A stretch of 15,794 nucleotides of DNA from PALSA-1196 sp036833805 (GTDB taxonomy: Bacteria; Pseudomonadota; Gammaproteobacteria; Steroidobacterales; Steroidobacteraceae), in assembly GCA_036833805.1 (NCBI GenBank), contig DAITPA010000043.1:1-15794 (forward strand), given 5' to 3'. This document shows, piece by piece, positions 6,648 through 13,932 of the stretch (positions are counted from its first letter, which is position 1; every line of letters begins with the position of its first letter). The notes beneath the pieces are model-generated. The model was not told the origin of the DNA and did not search any database. It worked only from the letters and a program-made list of their open reading frames with translations. The position numbers and the translations under genes are program-made.

Positions 6648-7574
6648 TTAGCGCTCGGTCAGATCAAGGTACGCCATCGTAGCTTGCGTGTTGCGTCCGC
6701 CTGCCACATCCGCATGAGCCCAGGTGTCTTCAATTTGCCTGAGATCCGCGGCACTCAACTCCACCTCTGCGGCCGCAATGTTTTCCTGCAGCTGCTCAAT
6801 GCGGCGAGTTCCGGGAATAGGAACGCTCCACGGCTTTTGAGCGAGCACCCAGGCAAGGGCGAGCTGCGCCGGCGTCAGGCCTCTCGCAGCCGCAATTGCC
6901 GTCAGCGCATCCACCAGCGCGATGTTCTGCGCGCGGTTCTCTTCCTGGAAGCGCGGATGGCCGTTGCGGATGTCGGAAGCGTCAAACTTCCTATCGCGGC
7001 GGATTGCACCGGTGAGGAAGCCACGACCGAGGGGACTGTACGGCACGAAGCCAATGCCCAGCTCTTCAAGCGTGGCAAAGACGAGATCCTCGGGCTCGCG
7101 CACCCAAAGTGAGTATTCACTTTGCAGGGCGGCGCCCAGCTTGCCGACCGCGCTTGCGACGTCCTCGATCGGCACAGCAGGATCGACGCGGTGTTGATAG
7201 AAGAGATCGATCACATTCGTTTTCAATCTCTTGAGGGAGGCGTCGGCGACCGTCTTGATATGTTCGGGTCGACTATCGAGGCCGATGACCGCGTGGCTAT
7301 TGGGATCGAGCGCGAAGCCGAATTTCGTCGCGATGATGACCTTGTCGCGCACCCTCGCGAGAGCCTCGGCGAGTAGTTCCTCGTTCGTGTACGGACCGTA
7401 CATTTCAGCCGTATCGAGGTCACACCGGCGTCGAGGGCGGCGCGTAGCACTGCAAGGTTTGCCGCGCGGTCAGCTGACACATCGCCATAGGGCATAGGTC
7501 ATGCCCATGCAGCCCGAACCGACTGCAGATACTGCAAGGCCGCTTGATCCAGGGGCACGCGTTTTCGTTAGTGA
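6648..7574 (-). pseudogene. Aldo/keto reductase pseudogene (two frameshifts, internal deletion)
   Basis: Joining three minus-strand frames restores an aldo/keto reductase. Frame one (about 7574-7492) reads SSGLAVSAVGSGCMGMTYA. An extra C in the CCC run at 7490-7492 shifts to frame two (YGDVSADRAANLAVLRAALDAGVT). About 4 nt missing near 7416-7419, where the FFDTAE motif should be, shifts to frame three, which runs from EMYGPYTNEEL to the TAA at 6648. The catalytic-type D, Y (EMYGPY), K (IATKFGF) and H (YQHRVD) are all recognisable. A third lesion lies near 7131-7142: 'EDVASAVGKLG' runs directly into 'ALQSEYSLW', losing about 30 residues (the GKV-x-FGLSE segment) in frame. No intact start codon is seen behind the AGGAAGG site. 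The longest single frame, 6648-7403, is unlikely to give an active enzyme. Sequencing error could explain the frameshifts but not the deletion. Confidence 0.83.
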
Positions 7575-7777
7575 CCCTTCCTGACAGACAGTCGCCGCGA
7601 CTCATGCCGCGGCACCTAACGCGGAGCATGCCAAAGCGGCGGCGCGAGTGCCGAGGTGCGATGAAAAACTATCTGCCACGCGGCGCGGATGCGATCCGCC
7701 ATGGCGCAGCTTACAGCCGCGCAACACGCCAAAAAAAGACGCGCGTGGCACTGTTGAACGATCGATAAATAGATCAG

Positions 7778-7802
7778 CGACCGGTCGGATATTCGCTATA
7801 CT
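7778..7802 (+). promoter_or_regulatory. Candidate promoter and operator of the N-demethylation operon
   Basis: TATACT at 7797-7802 matches the sigma70 -10 box at five of six positions and lies about 30 nt before the GTG start at 7832. No TTGACA-like box stands at the right distance. Instead a perfect 10-bp palindrome, CGACCGGTCG (7778-7787), covers the edge of the expected -35 region, as an activator or repressor site might. An AT-rich stretch with GATC repeats (7760-7775) lies just upstream. Pattern-based only. Confidence 0.4.
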
Positions 7803-7831
7803 CAATTTTGCGCGGCCAGCGGGGCTTGTTT

Positions 7832-9946
7832 GTGGCGCGAAACGCACGTTTCGATATCCTCTTTGAGCCGGTACGCATCGGGCCCGTTACGGCTCCGAAC
7901 CGCTTCTACGCGGTGCCACATGCAAGTGGCATGACCAATACCATGCCGCGTATGCGCGCCGGCTTTCGTGCCATGAAAGCCGAAGGCGGCTGGGGCGTCG
8001 TCTGCACGGGCTACGTATCGGTGCACCCGACGTCCGATGATTCACCTCTGCCTTATGCGACCCTCTGGGACGAGAATGACGTGCGCTCGCACGCGCTCAT
8101 GACCAACGCGGTCCATGCGCATGGCGCCTTGGCGGGGGTTGAGCTCTGGCACGGAGGCGGCTCGGTCTCAAACCGCACGAGCCGACTGCCGCCGTTGTCG
8201 CCGTCAGGCGTCTCCTGGATGGCGACACACGTTGGCTTCATGGGCAATCAACGCTCCAAGCAGATGGAAGCGGTCGATATCAAAAATCTTCTGCACTGGC
8301 AGGCCGAGGCCGCGCGCAAGGCCAAGCGCGCCGGCTTTGATGTCATCTATGTATATGCGGGAATGGGCTATCTGCCGTACGAGTTCCTGCTTCCGGAGTG
8401 GAACCGGCGCACGGATGCCTATGGCGGATGTGTTGCAAATCGCGTGCGGCTCGTGCGCGAGCTGCTTGAGGTCACGAAGGACGCGGTCGGTGATAGCTGT
8501 GCGGTTGCGCTGCGCATCAGTCTCGAGGAGCTGCGGGCAAAGCCGAGCGACCGCGCACCCTCCGAGGCGCATGAGGTTGTCGGGCTCCTCGCCGAAGTGC
8601 CCGATCTCTGGGACGTCAAGATGGACTCGAGCCCCACGGATTGCGCGCCATCGCGGTTTACGCCGGAAGGCAGTCATGAGCCTGTGATCGACTTCGTCAA
8701 GCGCCTGACGAGCCGGCCGGTCGTTGGCGTCGGCCGTTTCACGTCTCCGGACACGATGGTGTCGCAGATCAAGCGCGGCGTGCTTGATCTTATCGGTGGG
8801 GCGCGGCCGTCAATCGCGGATCCGTTTCTGCCGCGGAAGATCAACGAGGGACGTGAGCAGGATATTCGCGAGTGCATCGGCTGCAACATCTGCATTTCGA
8901 GCTGGCACGACAGTGTGCCGGTGCGCTGTACTCAGAATCCGACCATTGGAGAAGAGTGGCGTCGCGGCTGGCACCCGGAGCGCATCGCGGCGGCGGGCAG
9001 TGACGCGGCGGTCCTCATTGTCGGCGGCGGACCCGCCGGCCTTGAGTGTGCCCTGAGCCTTGCCCGCCGCGGCTACTCCGTATCGCTTGCTGAGGCCGCA
9101 GACAAATTCGGCGGCCGCCTGCGCTTTGAGACGAGCTTACCTGGGCTTAGCGCGTGGGGCAGGGTACTTGACTGGCGTCTCGGACAGTTGCAGCGTCTGC
9201 CAAACGTGAATCTATACGCCAGTAATAAACTCTCGGTCGAGGACATCCTCGGCCTAGAGCACCAGCGCGTAGTCATCGCGACCGGAGCAAGCTGGACGTG
9301 CGCATTGTATTCGACGCTTGAAATTCCCGTCGGCGAGCTTGCCGGGCCCGACGTCTACACGCCTGACGACATCGCCGCCGGCGTGCAGCCCGCAGGCCCG
9401 ATTGTCGTTTTCGATTTTGACAACTATTACATGGGGAGCTTGGTTGCCGAGCAACTCGCGCGCATCGCAGATAGCGTCACCTACGTGACCCCTGCAGGGC
9501 ACGCCTCCGCCTGGGCGCTCATGACGAACGAGCAGCCGCAAGTGCATCGGGCATTGGCGAATGCGGGAGTTCAGCTACTAACACTCTCGCGCGTTATCGC
9601 TTTGACGGACGGCGAGGCAGTAGTGGCGAACCTCTTTACCGCTGCGAAGCAGCGGCTGGCTTGCCGATCACTCGTCATTGTCGGTGTGCGCGCGCCGCGC
9701 GCGGCGCTCTACGATGCGCTCGTCGCGCGCCGCGACGATCTTGCGGCAGCCGGCATCGTCTCGATTGACCGCATCGGCGATGCACTCGCGCCCGGAGCCA
9801 TTGTGCACGCCGTCCACAGTGGTCATCGCTACGCGCGTGAGCTCGACAGCGCAACACCTGGCGGCCCATATCGGCGCGACGTGCCGATTATTGATGCGCC
9901 GCCGCTTCTATATGACGACGGCACCGAGGAGCGCAGCGCGCAATGA
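7832..9946 (+). CDS. Trimethylamine-dehydrogenase-like FMN/4Fe-4S/FAD oxidoreductase
   Basis: 704 residues, close to trimethylamine dehydrogenase length. Residues 1-345 form an FMN-binding TIM barrel of the Old Yellow Enzyme group (FDILFEPVRIGPV, AEGGWGVV, RPVVGVGRFTSPD, GARPSIADPFLP). C348-x2-C351-x2-C354-x11-C366 bind a 4Fe-4S cluster. About residues 392-690 form the nucleotide-binding part, starting VLIVGGGPAGLE. The family oxidatively demethylates tertiary amines (trimethylamine, dimethylamine, dimethylglycine, N-methylproline) or reduces enoyl compounds. Compared from memory with trimethylamine dehydrogenase, the aromatic residues Y61 and W358, Y175 and D270 are kept; the Cys that links FMN is A31, the catalytic His is M178, and a bowl Trp is missing. 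The GTG at 7832 gives MARNARFDILFEP, the family N-terminus; the open frame extends to a TTG at 7808. It overlaps the next gene by 4 nt (ATGA). Confidence 0.9.
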   Translation: MARNARFDILFEPVRIGPVTAPNRFYAVPHASGMTNTMPRMRAGFRAMKAEGGWGVVCTGYVSVHPTSDDSPLPYATLWDENDVRSHALMTNAVHAHGALAGVELWHGGGSVSNRTSRLPPLSPSGVSWMATHVGFMGNQRSKQMEAVDIKNLLHWQAEAARKAKRAGFDVIYVYAGMGYLPYEFLLPEWNRRTDAYGGCVANRVRLVRELLEVTKDAVGDSCAVALRISLEELRAKPSDRAPSEAHEVVGLLAEVPDLWDVKMDSSPTDCAPSRFTPEGSHEPVIDFVKRLTSRPVVGVGRFTSPDTMVSQIKRGVLDLIGGARPSIADPFLPRKINEGREQDIRECIGCNICISSWHDSVPVRCTQNPTIGEEWRRGWHPERIAAAGSDAAVLIVGGGPAGLECALSLARRGYSVSLAEAADKFGGRLRFETSLPGLSAWGRVLDWRLGQLQRLPNVNLYASNKLSVEDILGLEHQRVVIATGASWTCALYSTLEIPVGELAGPDVYTPDDIAAGVQPAGPIVVFDFDNYYMGSLVAEQLARIADSVTYVTPAGHASAWALMTNEQPQVHRALANAGVQLLTLSRVIALTDGEAVVANLFTAAKQRLACRSLVIVGVRAPRAALYDALVARRDDLAAAGIVSIDRIGDALAPGAIVHAVHSGHRYARELDSATPGGPYRRDVPIIDAPPLLYDDGTEERSAQ

Positions 9947-11115
9947 ACGCCGCAGATTTGTCCGCGCCCGTCGGCGGTCTCGAGCAGACATTGCCCTCGA
10001 GCTGGTATTACTCTGATGAGACTTTCGCGCTGGAAAAGGAGCGGATCTTCTGCCGCGAATGGCTCTGCGCGGGGCGCGAGGAGGAAGTGCCCAAACCTGG
10101 CGACCACCTTGTGCTTGATATCGTTGGCGAGAGCATTCTCATCGTGCGCAATCGTCAGGGCGTGCTGCGCGCTTTTTACAACGTCTGCCGGCATCGGGGC
10201 TCGCGCCTGTGCCGTCCGATGCAAGGTCCTGCAACGGGCGCGGCCGTGCAGGGCGGTGTGATTGCGGGGCGTTCCATCATGTGCCCCTACCATCAGTGGT
10301 CGTACGACCTCGACGGACGTCTGATCGCCGCGCCGCACTTATCTGCTGTGCCGGGATTCGACAAGAGCGTCATCAGTCTCTACCCGGTCGGCGTTGAATG
10401 CTGGGGCGGATTTATTTTCCTGAATTTGACGCCCTCCAGGGCCCAGCCGTTCGCTGAGCAGCTCGGGGCGATTGCGAGACGTATTGAGCGCTATCCGCTC
10501 GCCGAGCTGCGTATTGCGCACACGCTTACTTATGAAGTCGCGGCCAATTGGAAGGCCATCTGCGAGAACTACAACGAGTGCTACCACTGCGGCGGGGTGC
10601 ACCCGGAACTGTGCGCCGTCGTGCCGGCATTTCGCGAGGCGGGTGGCGCGGGGCTCGACTGGACGCGGGGCGTACCGCATCGGCCGGGCGCTTATACATT
10701 CACCCAGATGGGCACCACCGTCCGAAGAGCGTTTCCCGCGCTGAACCAAGACGAGCGCGAGCGCCATAAAGGCGAGCTTCTCTATCCGAACCTCTTTATC
10801 AGCCTGGCGTGCGACCACGCTGCAGTTTTCATTCTGCAGCCGCGCGCCGCAGAGCGCACCGACATCGTCTGTCACTTTCTCTTTGAGCCGTACGAGATGG
10901 CGAAACCGGACTTCGATCCGTCTGACGCGGTTGAGTTCTGGGACGTGGTGAACCGGCAGGACTGGGCGATCTGCGAGTCGGTACAGCAGGGCATGCGCAG
11001 CCGCGTTCATCATCACGGCTATTACGCGCCGATGGAGGACTTCAGTCTCGACATTCGCCGCTATGTCACAGAGCGGCTCGCGTTGCATCCGGACCGCTCG
11101 CGCCCCGCAACGTGA
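9943..11115 (+). CDS. Rieske non-haem iron oxygenase, alpha subunit (betaine/carnitine N-demethylase type)
   Basis: 390 residues. The Rieske 2Fe-2S ligands are C82-R-H84 and C114-P-Y-H117. The catalytic domain holds the mononuclear iron ligands H215 and H220 in ENYNECYHCGGVHPEL and D340 in NRQDWAICESVQQG. The residue linking the two metal centres is Glu (E212) where naphthalene-dioxygenase-type enzymes have Asp. Glu there, with CPYHQWSY and ENYNECYHC, points to the group acting on quaternary amines: glycine betaine (GbcA), stachydrine (Stc2), carnitine (CntA/YeaW). The likely reaction is O2-dependent removal of an N-methyl group. The gap between the two Rieske ligand pairs is 29 residues rather than about 17. 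Activity needs a flavin/ferredoxin reductase, which is not encoded here. The ATG overlaps the flavoprotein stop codon, and the next gene overlaps this stop, so the three are translationally coupled. Confidence 0.91.
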   Translation: MNAADLSAPVGGLEQTLPSSWYYSDETFALEKERIFCREWLCAGREEEVPKPGDHLVLDIVGESILIVRNRQGVLRAFYNVCRHRGSRLCRPMQGPATGAAVQGGVIAGRSIMCPYHQWSYDLDGRLIAAPHLSAVPGFDKSVISLYPVGVECWGGFIFLNLTPSRAQPFAEQLGAIARRIERYPLAELRIAHTLTYEVAANWKAICENYNECYHCGGVHPELCAVVPAFREAGGAGLDWTRGVPHRPGAYTFTQMGTTVRRAFPALNQDERERHKGELLYPNLFISLACDHAAVFILQPRAAERTDIVCHFLFEPYEMAKPDFDPSDAVEFWDVVNRQDWAICESVQQGMRSRVHHHGYYAPMEDFSLDIRRYVTERLALHPDRSRPAT

Positions 11116-12470
11116 TCGTAGGCGTCAATACGCCAGGCTATGCCCTGGCGCATCGAATCCGCTGGCGCATATTCAGCATGCTGTTCGGCTTCGGCTTCGT
11201 CGCATACCTGCAGCAGAAGAGCATCACGGTTGCCGCCGCACGCATGATGCCGGATCTGGGATTGAGTCAGATGCAGATTGGCTGGCTCGAATGGGCGTTC
11301 GTACTCGGTTACGCGTGTTTCCAGCTTCCGGGCGGCATCATCGGACAGCGCCTCGGCGCACGCCGTATGTTCATCGTGATCGGCATCCTCGCACTCCTCG
11401 CGACGATTCTGACGCCGCTTGCGCCGCTCGTGCTCAGCGGTGCGGCGCTCCTCGTCGCGCTCCTTGGCTTGCAGCTACTCCTGGGTGTGGCGCAGGGGCC
11501 GATATTTCCCGTGAGCTCCGGCGTCATGGAGGCCTGGTTTCGCCCCGACCAATGGGCGTTGCCGCAGGGCCTGCAGTCTATGGGCTTACAGTTCGGCGCG
11601 GCTTTGACGCCGCCGCTCATCACCTACCTTATGAATTTCTTCGGCTGGCAATACGCGCTTTTCTGGCCCGCGCTGCCTGCAGTAGCGCTCATCGCCGTGT
11701 GGGCCTGGTACGGCCGTAATACGCCCGCCGCGCATCCGTCAGTCACGCCTGATGAGCTTGCAGAGCTTGGCGCGAACTCTGTGGCTCAGGTGCAGACGGC
11801 GATCTCATGGCGGCGCTTGGGAAGGCTCCTCGGCAATCGCTCGATTGTGTTGCTGACGTTTTCGTACATCTGCATGAATTACGTCTTCTACCTGATCGCC
11901 AACTGGTGTTTCCTTTATCTTGTGCAGGAGCGCCACTTTGGCTTACTCGAAGGCGGCTGGCTTGCCATGGCTCCGCCGCTTGCGGCCGCCCTCGGCGCCG
12001 GCATCGGTGGCAAGCTCGCAATCGATCTGTGCGCTCGATTTGGCGTGCGTTGGGGATTTCGTCTCGTGCCGCTGGTGGCGCTGCCCGCATCAGGCGCGTT
12101 GCTGCTTGTCACCGTCTACGCGGGCAACGCCTATGGCGCGGTTCTGACGCTTGCACTGAGCTACGCCATTGTGGAGTTGACTGAGGGATCGTACTGGGCG
12201 GCAACCATGTATGTCGCCCGTGCCGACACAATGTCCGCAACCGGCGTTCTTAACACCGGAGGCAACGCCGGAGGTCTGATCGGCATACCGATCGTCGCGT
12301 ACCTTTCCGGCCATGACCATTGGTCGGCCGCGTTCGCGGTCGGTACGCTGTTCGCGCTCGTCGGTGCTGCGGCATGGTTGGGGATCGACGCGAGCCGCCC
12401 ATTACTTGAAGACGAACGCATAACAGCCCCGACATTTTTGCGCTCGACAGCAACGCCGCCGATGCGCTGA
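11112..12470 (+). CDS. MFS transporter, ACS-like, last gene of the N-demethylation operon
   Basis: 452-residue inner-membrane protein with about 12 hydrophobic helices and a cytoplasmic middle loop (about residues 211-242, containing VTPDELAEL). The TM2-3 loop (QLPGGIIGQRLGARR, 71-85) is motif A with the usual Asp replaced. GPIFPVSSGVMEAWFRP (129-145) and the PDELAEL middle loop recall the anion:cation symporter family, which carries organic anions and zwitterion-like carboxylates. It begins with GTG (11112-11114), overlapping the Rieske gene's stop by 4 nt (GTGA), so it should be made with the two enzymes. Import of their substrate is the natural guess. It is not a BCCT or ProP-type betaine carrier by visible motifs. 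It ends 7 nt from the convergent phosphatase-family gene. Confidence 0.88.
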   Translation: MIVGVNTPGYALAHRIRWRIFSMLFGFGFVAYLQQKSITVAAARMMPDLGLSQMQIGWLEWAFVLGYACFQLPGGIIGQRLGARRMFIVIGILALLATILTPLAPLVLSGAALLVALLGLQLLLGVAQGPIFPVSSGVMEAWFRPDQWALPQGLQSMGLQFGAALTPPLITYLMNFFGWQYALFWPALPAVALIAVWAWYGRNTPAAHPSVTPDELAELGANSVAQVQTAISWRRLGRLLGNRSIVLLTFSYICMNYVFYLIANWCFLYLVQERHFGLLEGGWLAMAPPLAAALGAGIGGKLAIDLCARFGVRWGFRLVPLVALPASGALLLVTVYAGNAYGAVLTLALSYAIVELTEGSYWAATMYVARADTMSATGVLNTGGNAGGLIGIPIVAYLSGHDHWSAAFAVGTLFALVGAAAWLGIDASRPLLEDERITAPTFLRSTATPPMR

Positions 12471-12477
12471 CGCGACG

Positions 12478-13581
12478 CTAGCGCTGCGCCAACACATCTC
12501 TTATGGCGGGGGCGGCGGCCGGCACCGCGCGCCGGTAGTCGTTGCCGACGAACGCCGCAACCGTGGCGGCGATCTGCGCCTGTGTGACCGGAGCAAGGTT
12601 GGACCGCTCTCCAAGCGGCGCGGTGTCCGGGCCTATGAATGCAATCCAGATATTTTCCGAGCCTTTCTCATGCACACCGTGTTCTTTCCATTCTTCGGGG
12701 CCGCTGCCGCGACCGTGATCCGCAGTGATGATGAACGTCGTTGTATCTTTGTACTGCGGCATCGACTGCATGGTGTTCCAAAGCTCCGCAATGAAGCCAT
12801 CCACGCGTTGCGCGCTGTCGAGAACGAGATCATAGCGCCCCTGATGCGCCCAGTTGTCGGTCTCACCGTAGCCGACGAACACTATGCGCGGTTTGCCCGT
12901 GCGCACGTAATCAAGGAGGGGAATCTGCAGAAAGGCGTTAAAGGAATCCTCCTCGTCGAAGCGCGTGGTGCTCTCAAAGAGTCGCGCCAGCACGGCATCT
13001 TTTGATGCATCGCCGGTTGCAGGCGGCTTCGTCCAGCCGGTCTGTGTCACAAGATGGCTGCGCGCCTTGTTGAAAATGTCGTCGAATATATTCCAGGTGC
13101 CGTAGACGGCGACGCGCCCTGCGAATTCCGGCGACTTGTTCAACCACTCGAACACGGTCATATTGGGATTCGGCCCGAACTCGTTGCGGTCAATCTTTGG
13201 GTCGGGGAAACCGACTGTCATCTCGTTGTATCCTGGATAGGAGAACGCGAGGCCGTTGGTCACATGAGCAATGCTTCCTTTGGTCTGGTTGCCAAAAATT
13301 TGGCCCTTCTTGGCCACCGTGCCCCATATAAATGGGAATAACACCTGGCGGCGCTCGTCAGGGCTGTCACGCCAGAATTTGCGTTTTAATGCAGATTCTT
13401 CCATCCAGCTGCCACCGTTCTTGGGATCGAGGAGCAACGGGTCGGCTCCCGTGAACACTTCCTGCCAGCGCAGCCCATCACTGACAATCAACACCACGGT
13501 CTTGGTTTTCTGCGCAAGCGCTGCGGGGCTCAGGCACAGGGAAAGAGCAAGACCGAATAGGCAGACAGCGAATTTGCGCAT
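12478..13581 (-). CDS. Periplasmic alkaline-phosphatase-superfamily hydrolase (phosphodiesterase/sulfatase-like)
   Basis: 367 residues with a Sec signal peptide (MRKFAVCLFG, hydrophobic core, SPAALA before QKTK). The remainder is an alkaline phosphatase superfamily domain. The predicted metal ligands are D35 (IVSDGLRW), D242 and H246 (ETDNWAHQGRYD), D288 and H289 (ITADHGRG) and H304 (EHGVHEKGSE). The nucleophile is S114 in FSYPGYNEM, a Ser where other members have Thr. Such enzymes hydrolyse phosphate mono- or diesters or sulfate esters with two zinc ions in the periplasm; the substrate is not predictable. NPNMTVFEWLN and PDPKIDRN are also typical of the 'alkaline phosphatase family' group. 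The ATG at 13579-13581 has GGGAAG about 9 nt upstream. All active-site residues are present, so it should be functional. Confidence 0.88.
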   Translation of the reverse strand: MRKFAVCLFGLALSLCLSPAALAQKTKTVVLIVSDGLRWQEVFTGADPLLLDPKNGGSWMEESALKRKFWRDSPDERRQVLFPFIWGTVAKKGQIFGNQTKGSIAHVTNGLAFSYPGYNEMTVGFPDPKIDRNEFGPNPNMTVFEWLNKSPEFAGRVAVYGTWNIFDDIFNKARSHLVTQTGWTKPPATGDASKDAVLARLFESTTRFDEEDSFNAFLQIPLLDYVRTGKPRIVFVGYGETDNWAHQGRYDLVLDSAQRVDGFIAELWNTMQSMPQYKDTTTFIITADHGRGSGPEEWKEHGVHEKGSENIWIAFIGPDTAPLGERSNLAPVTQAQIAATVAAFVGNDYRRAVPAAAPAIRDVLAQR

Positions 13582-13932
13582 TGAGGGCTTCCCGGACCGC
13601 TTAACGTATGGCGCAGAGTCTGACCTGCAAGCTGCGCAAAGGACAACCGCGAAGATCTTGATAGAGTCATCCCGGCAGTTTGCAAGAAGACTAAGTTGGC
13701 GCGGAGTCGTTCCGACAAGGTCGCATCAGGGGTGCTTTGTGCCGATACAGAACTCAGAAGTTACGCAAGCAATAAGCTGTTACTAATTGATTGTAATTGT
13801 TATTTTCGTGGCACTAATCGCGTTCGCGCTTAATCAGTCGAATGTCTGATGCGCTTACCGCGGGAGGCAGCGTCGAATACAATTTTGGCAAGTGAACTGC
13901 AGCACTGCGGCGTGATGATGCAATGGGGCCAA
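13582..13932. other. Intergenic region of about 350 nt between divergent phosphatase-like and hydrolase genes
   Basis: I see no coding signature in this stretch. It must carry promoters for both divergent genes. Contents are a candidate minus-strand promoter at 13658-13685 and a markedly AT-rich patch at about 13770-13818, the likely place for the promoter of the plus-strand hydrolase, though no -35/-10 pair with good spacing stands out there. The right part could be coding if the hydrolase starts upstream of 13933 (ATGs at 13849, 13915 and 13918 are in frame). Confidence 0.5.
13658..13685 (-). promoter_or_regulatory. Candidate sigma70 promoter for the phosphatase-family gene
   Basis: On the minus strand, TTGCAA (13680-13685) and TATCAA (13658-13663) are separated by 16 nt, each matching four of six consensus positions. 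Initiation near 13651 would give a leader of about 70 nt before the ATG at 13581. Modest match; not decisive. Confidence 0.3.

Noticed and set aside
6580..6665. tRNA-Ser/Leu-like 5' half (GCCGGAATGGCCGAG..., a D-arm and an AAAGG/CCTTT stem with a 7-nt loop)
   Set aside because: Position 33 of the loop is not U, there is no T-arm (no GGTTCRA-like sequence), and the 3' acceptor strand that should pair with GCCGGAA is absent. The right side is the end of the reductase pseudogene. Alternative hairpins (CACGC/GCGTG) explain the symmetry equally well.
7544..7768. Possible small plus-strand gene (74 codons, or 36 codons from an ATG near 7661 with a GAGGTG-like site)
   Set aside because: It overlaps the 5' end of the reductase pseudogene, has basic low-complexity composition and no family signature; nothing supports translation.
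10339..11088. 250-codon minus-strand open frame inside the Rieske gene
   Set aside because: It is wholly antisense to a gene with intact metal ligands and family motifs, so it is a shadow frame.
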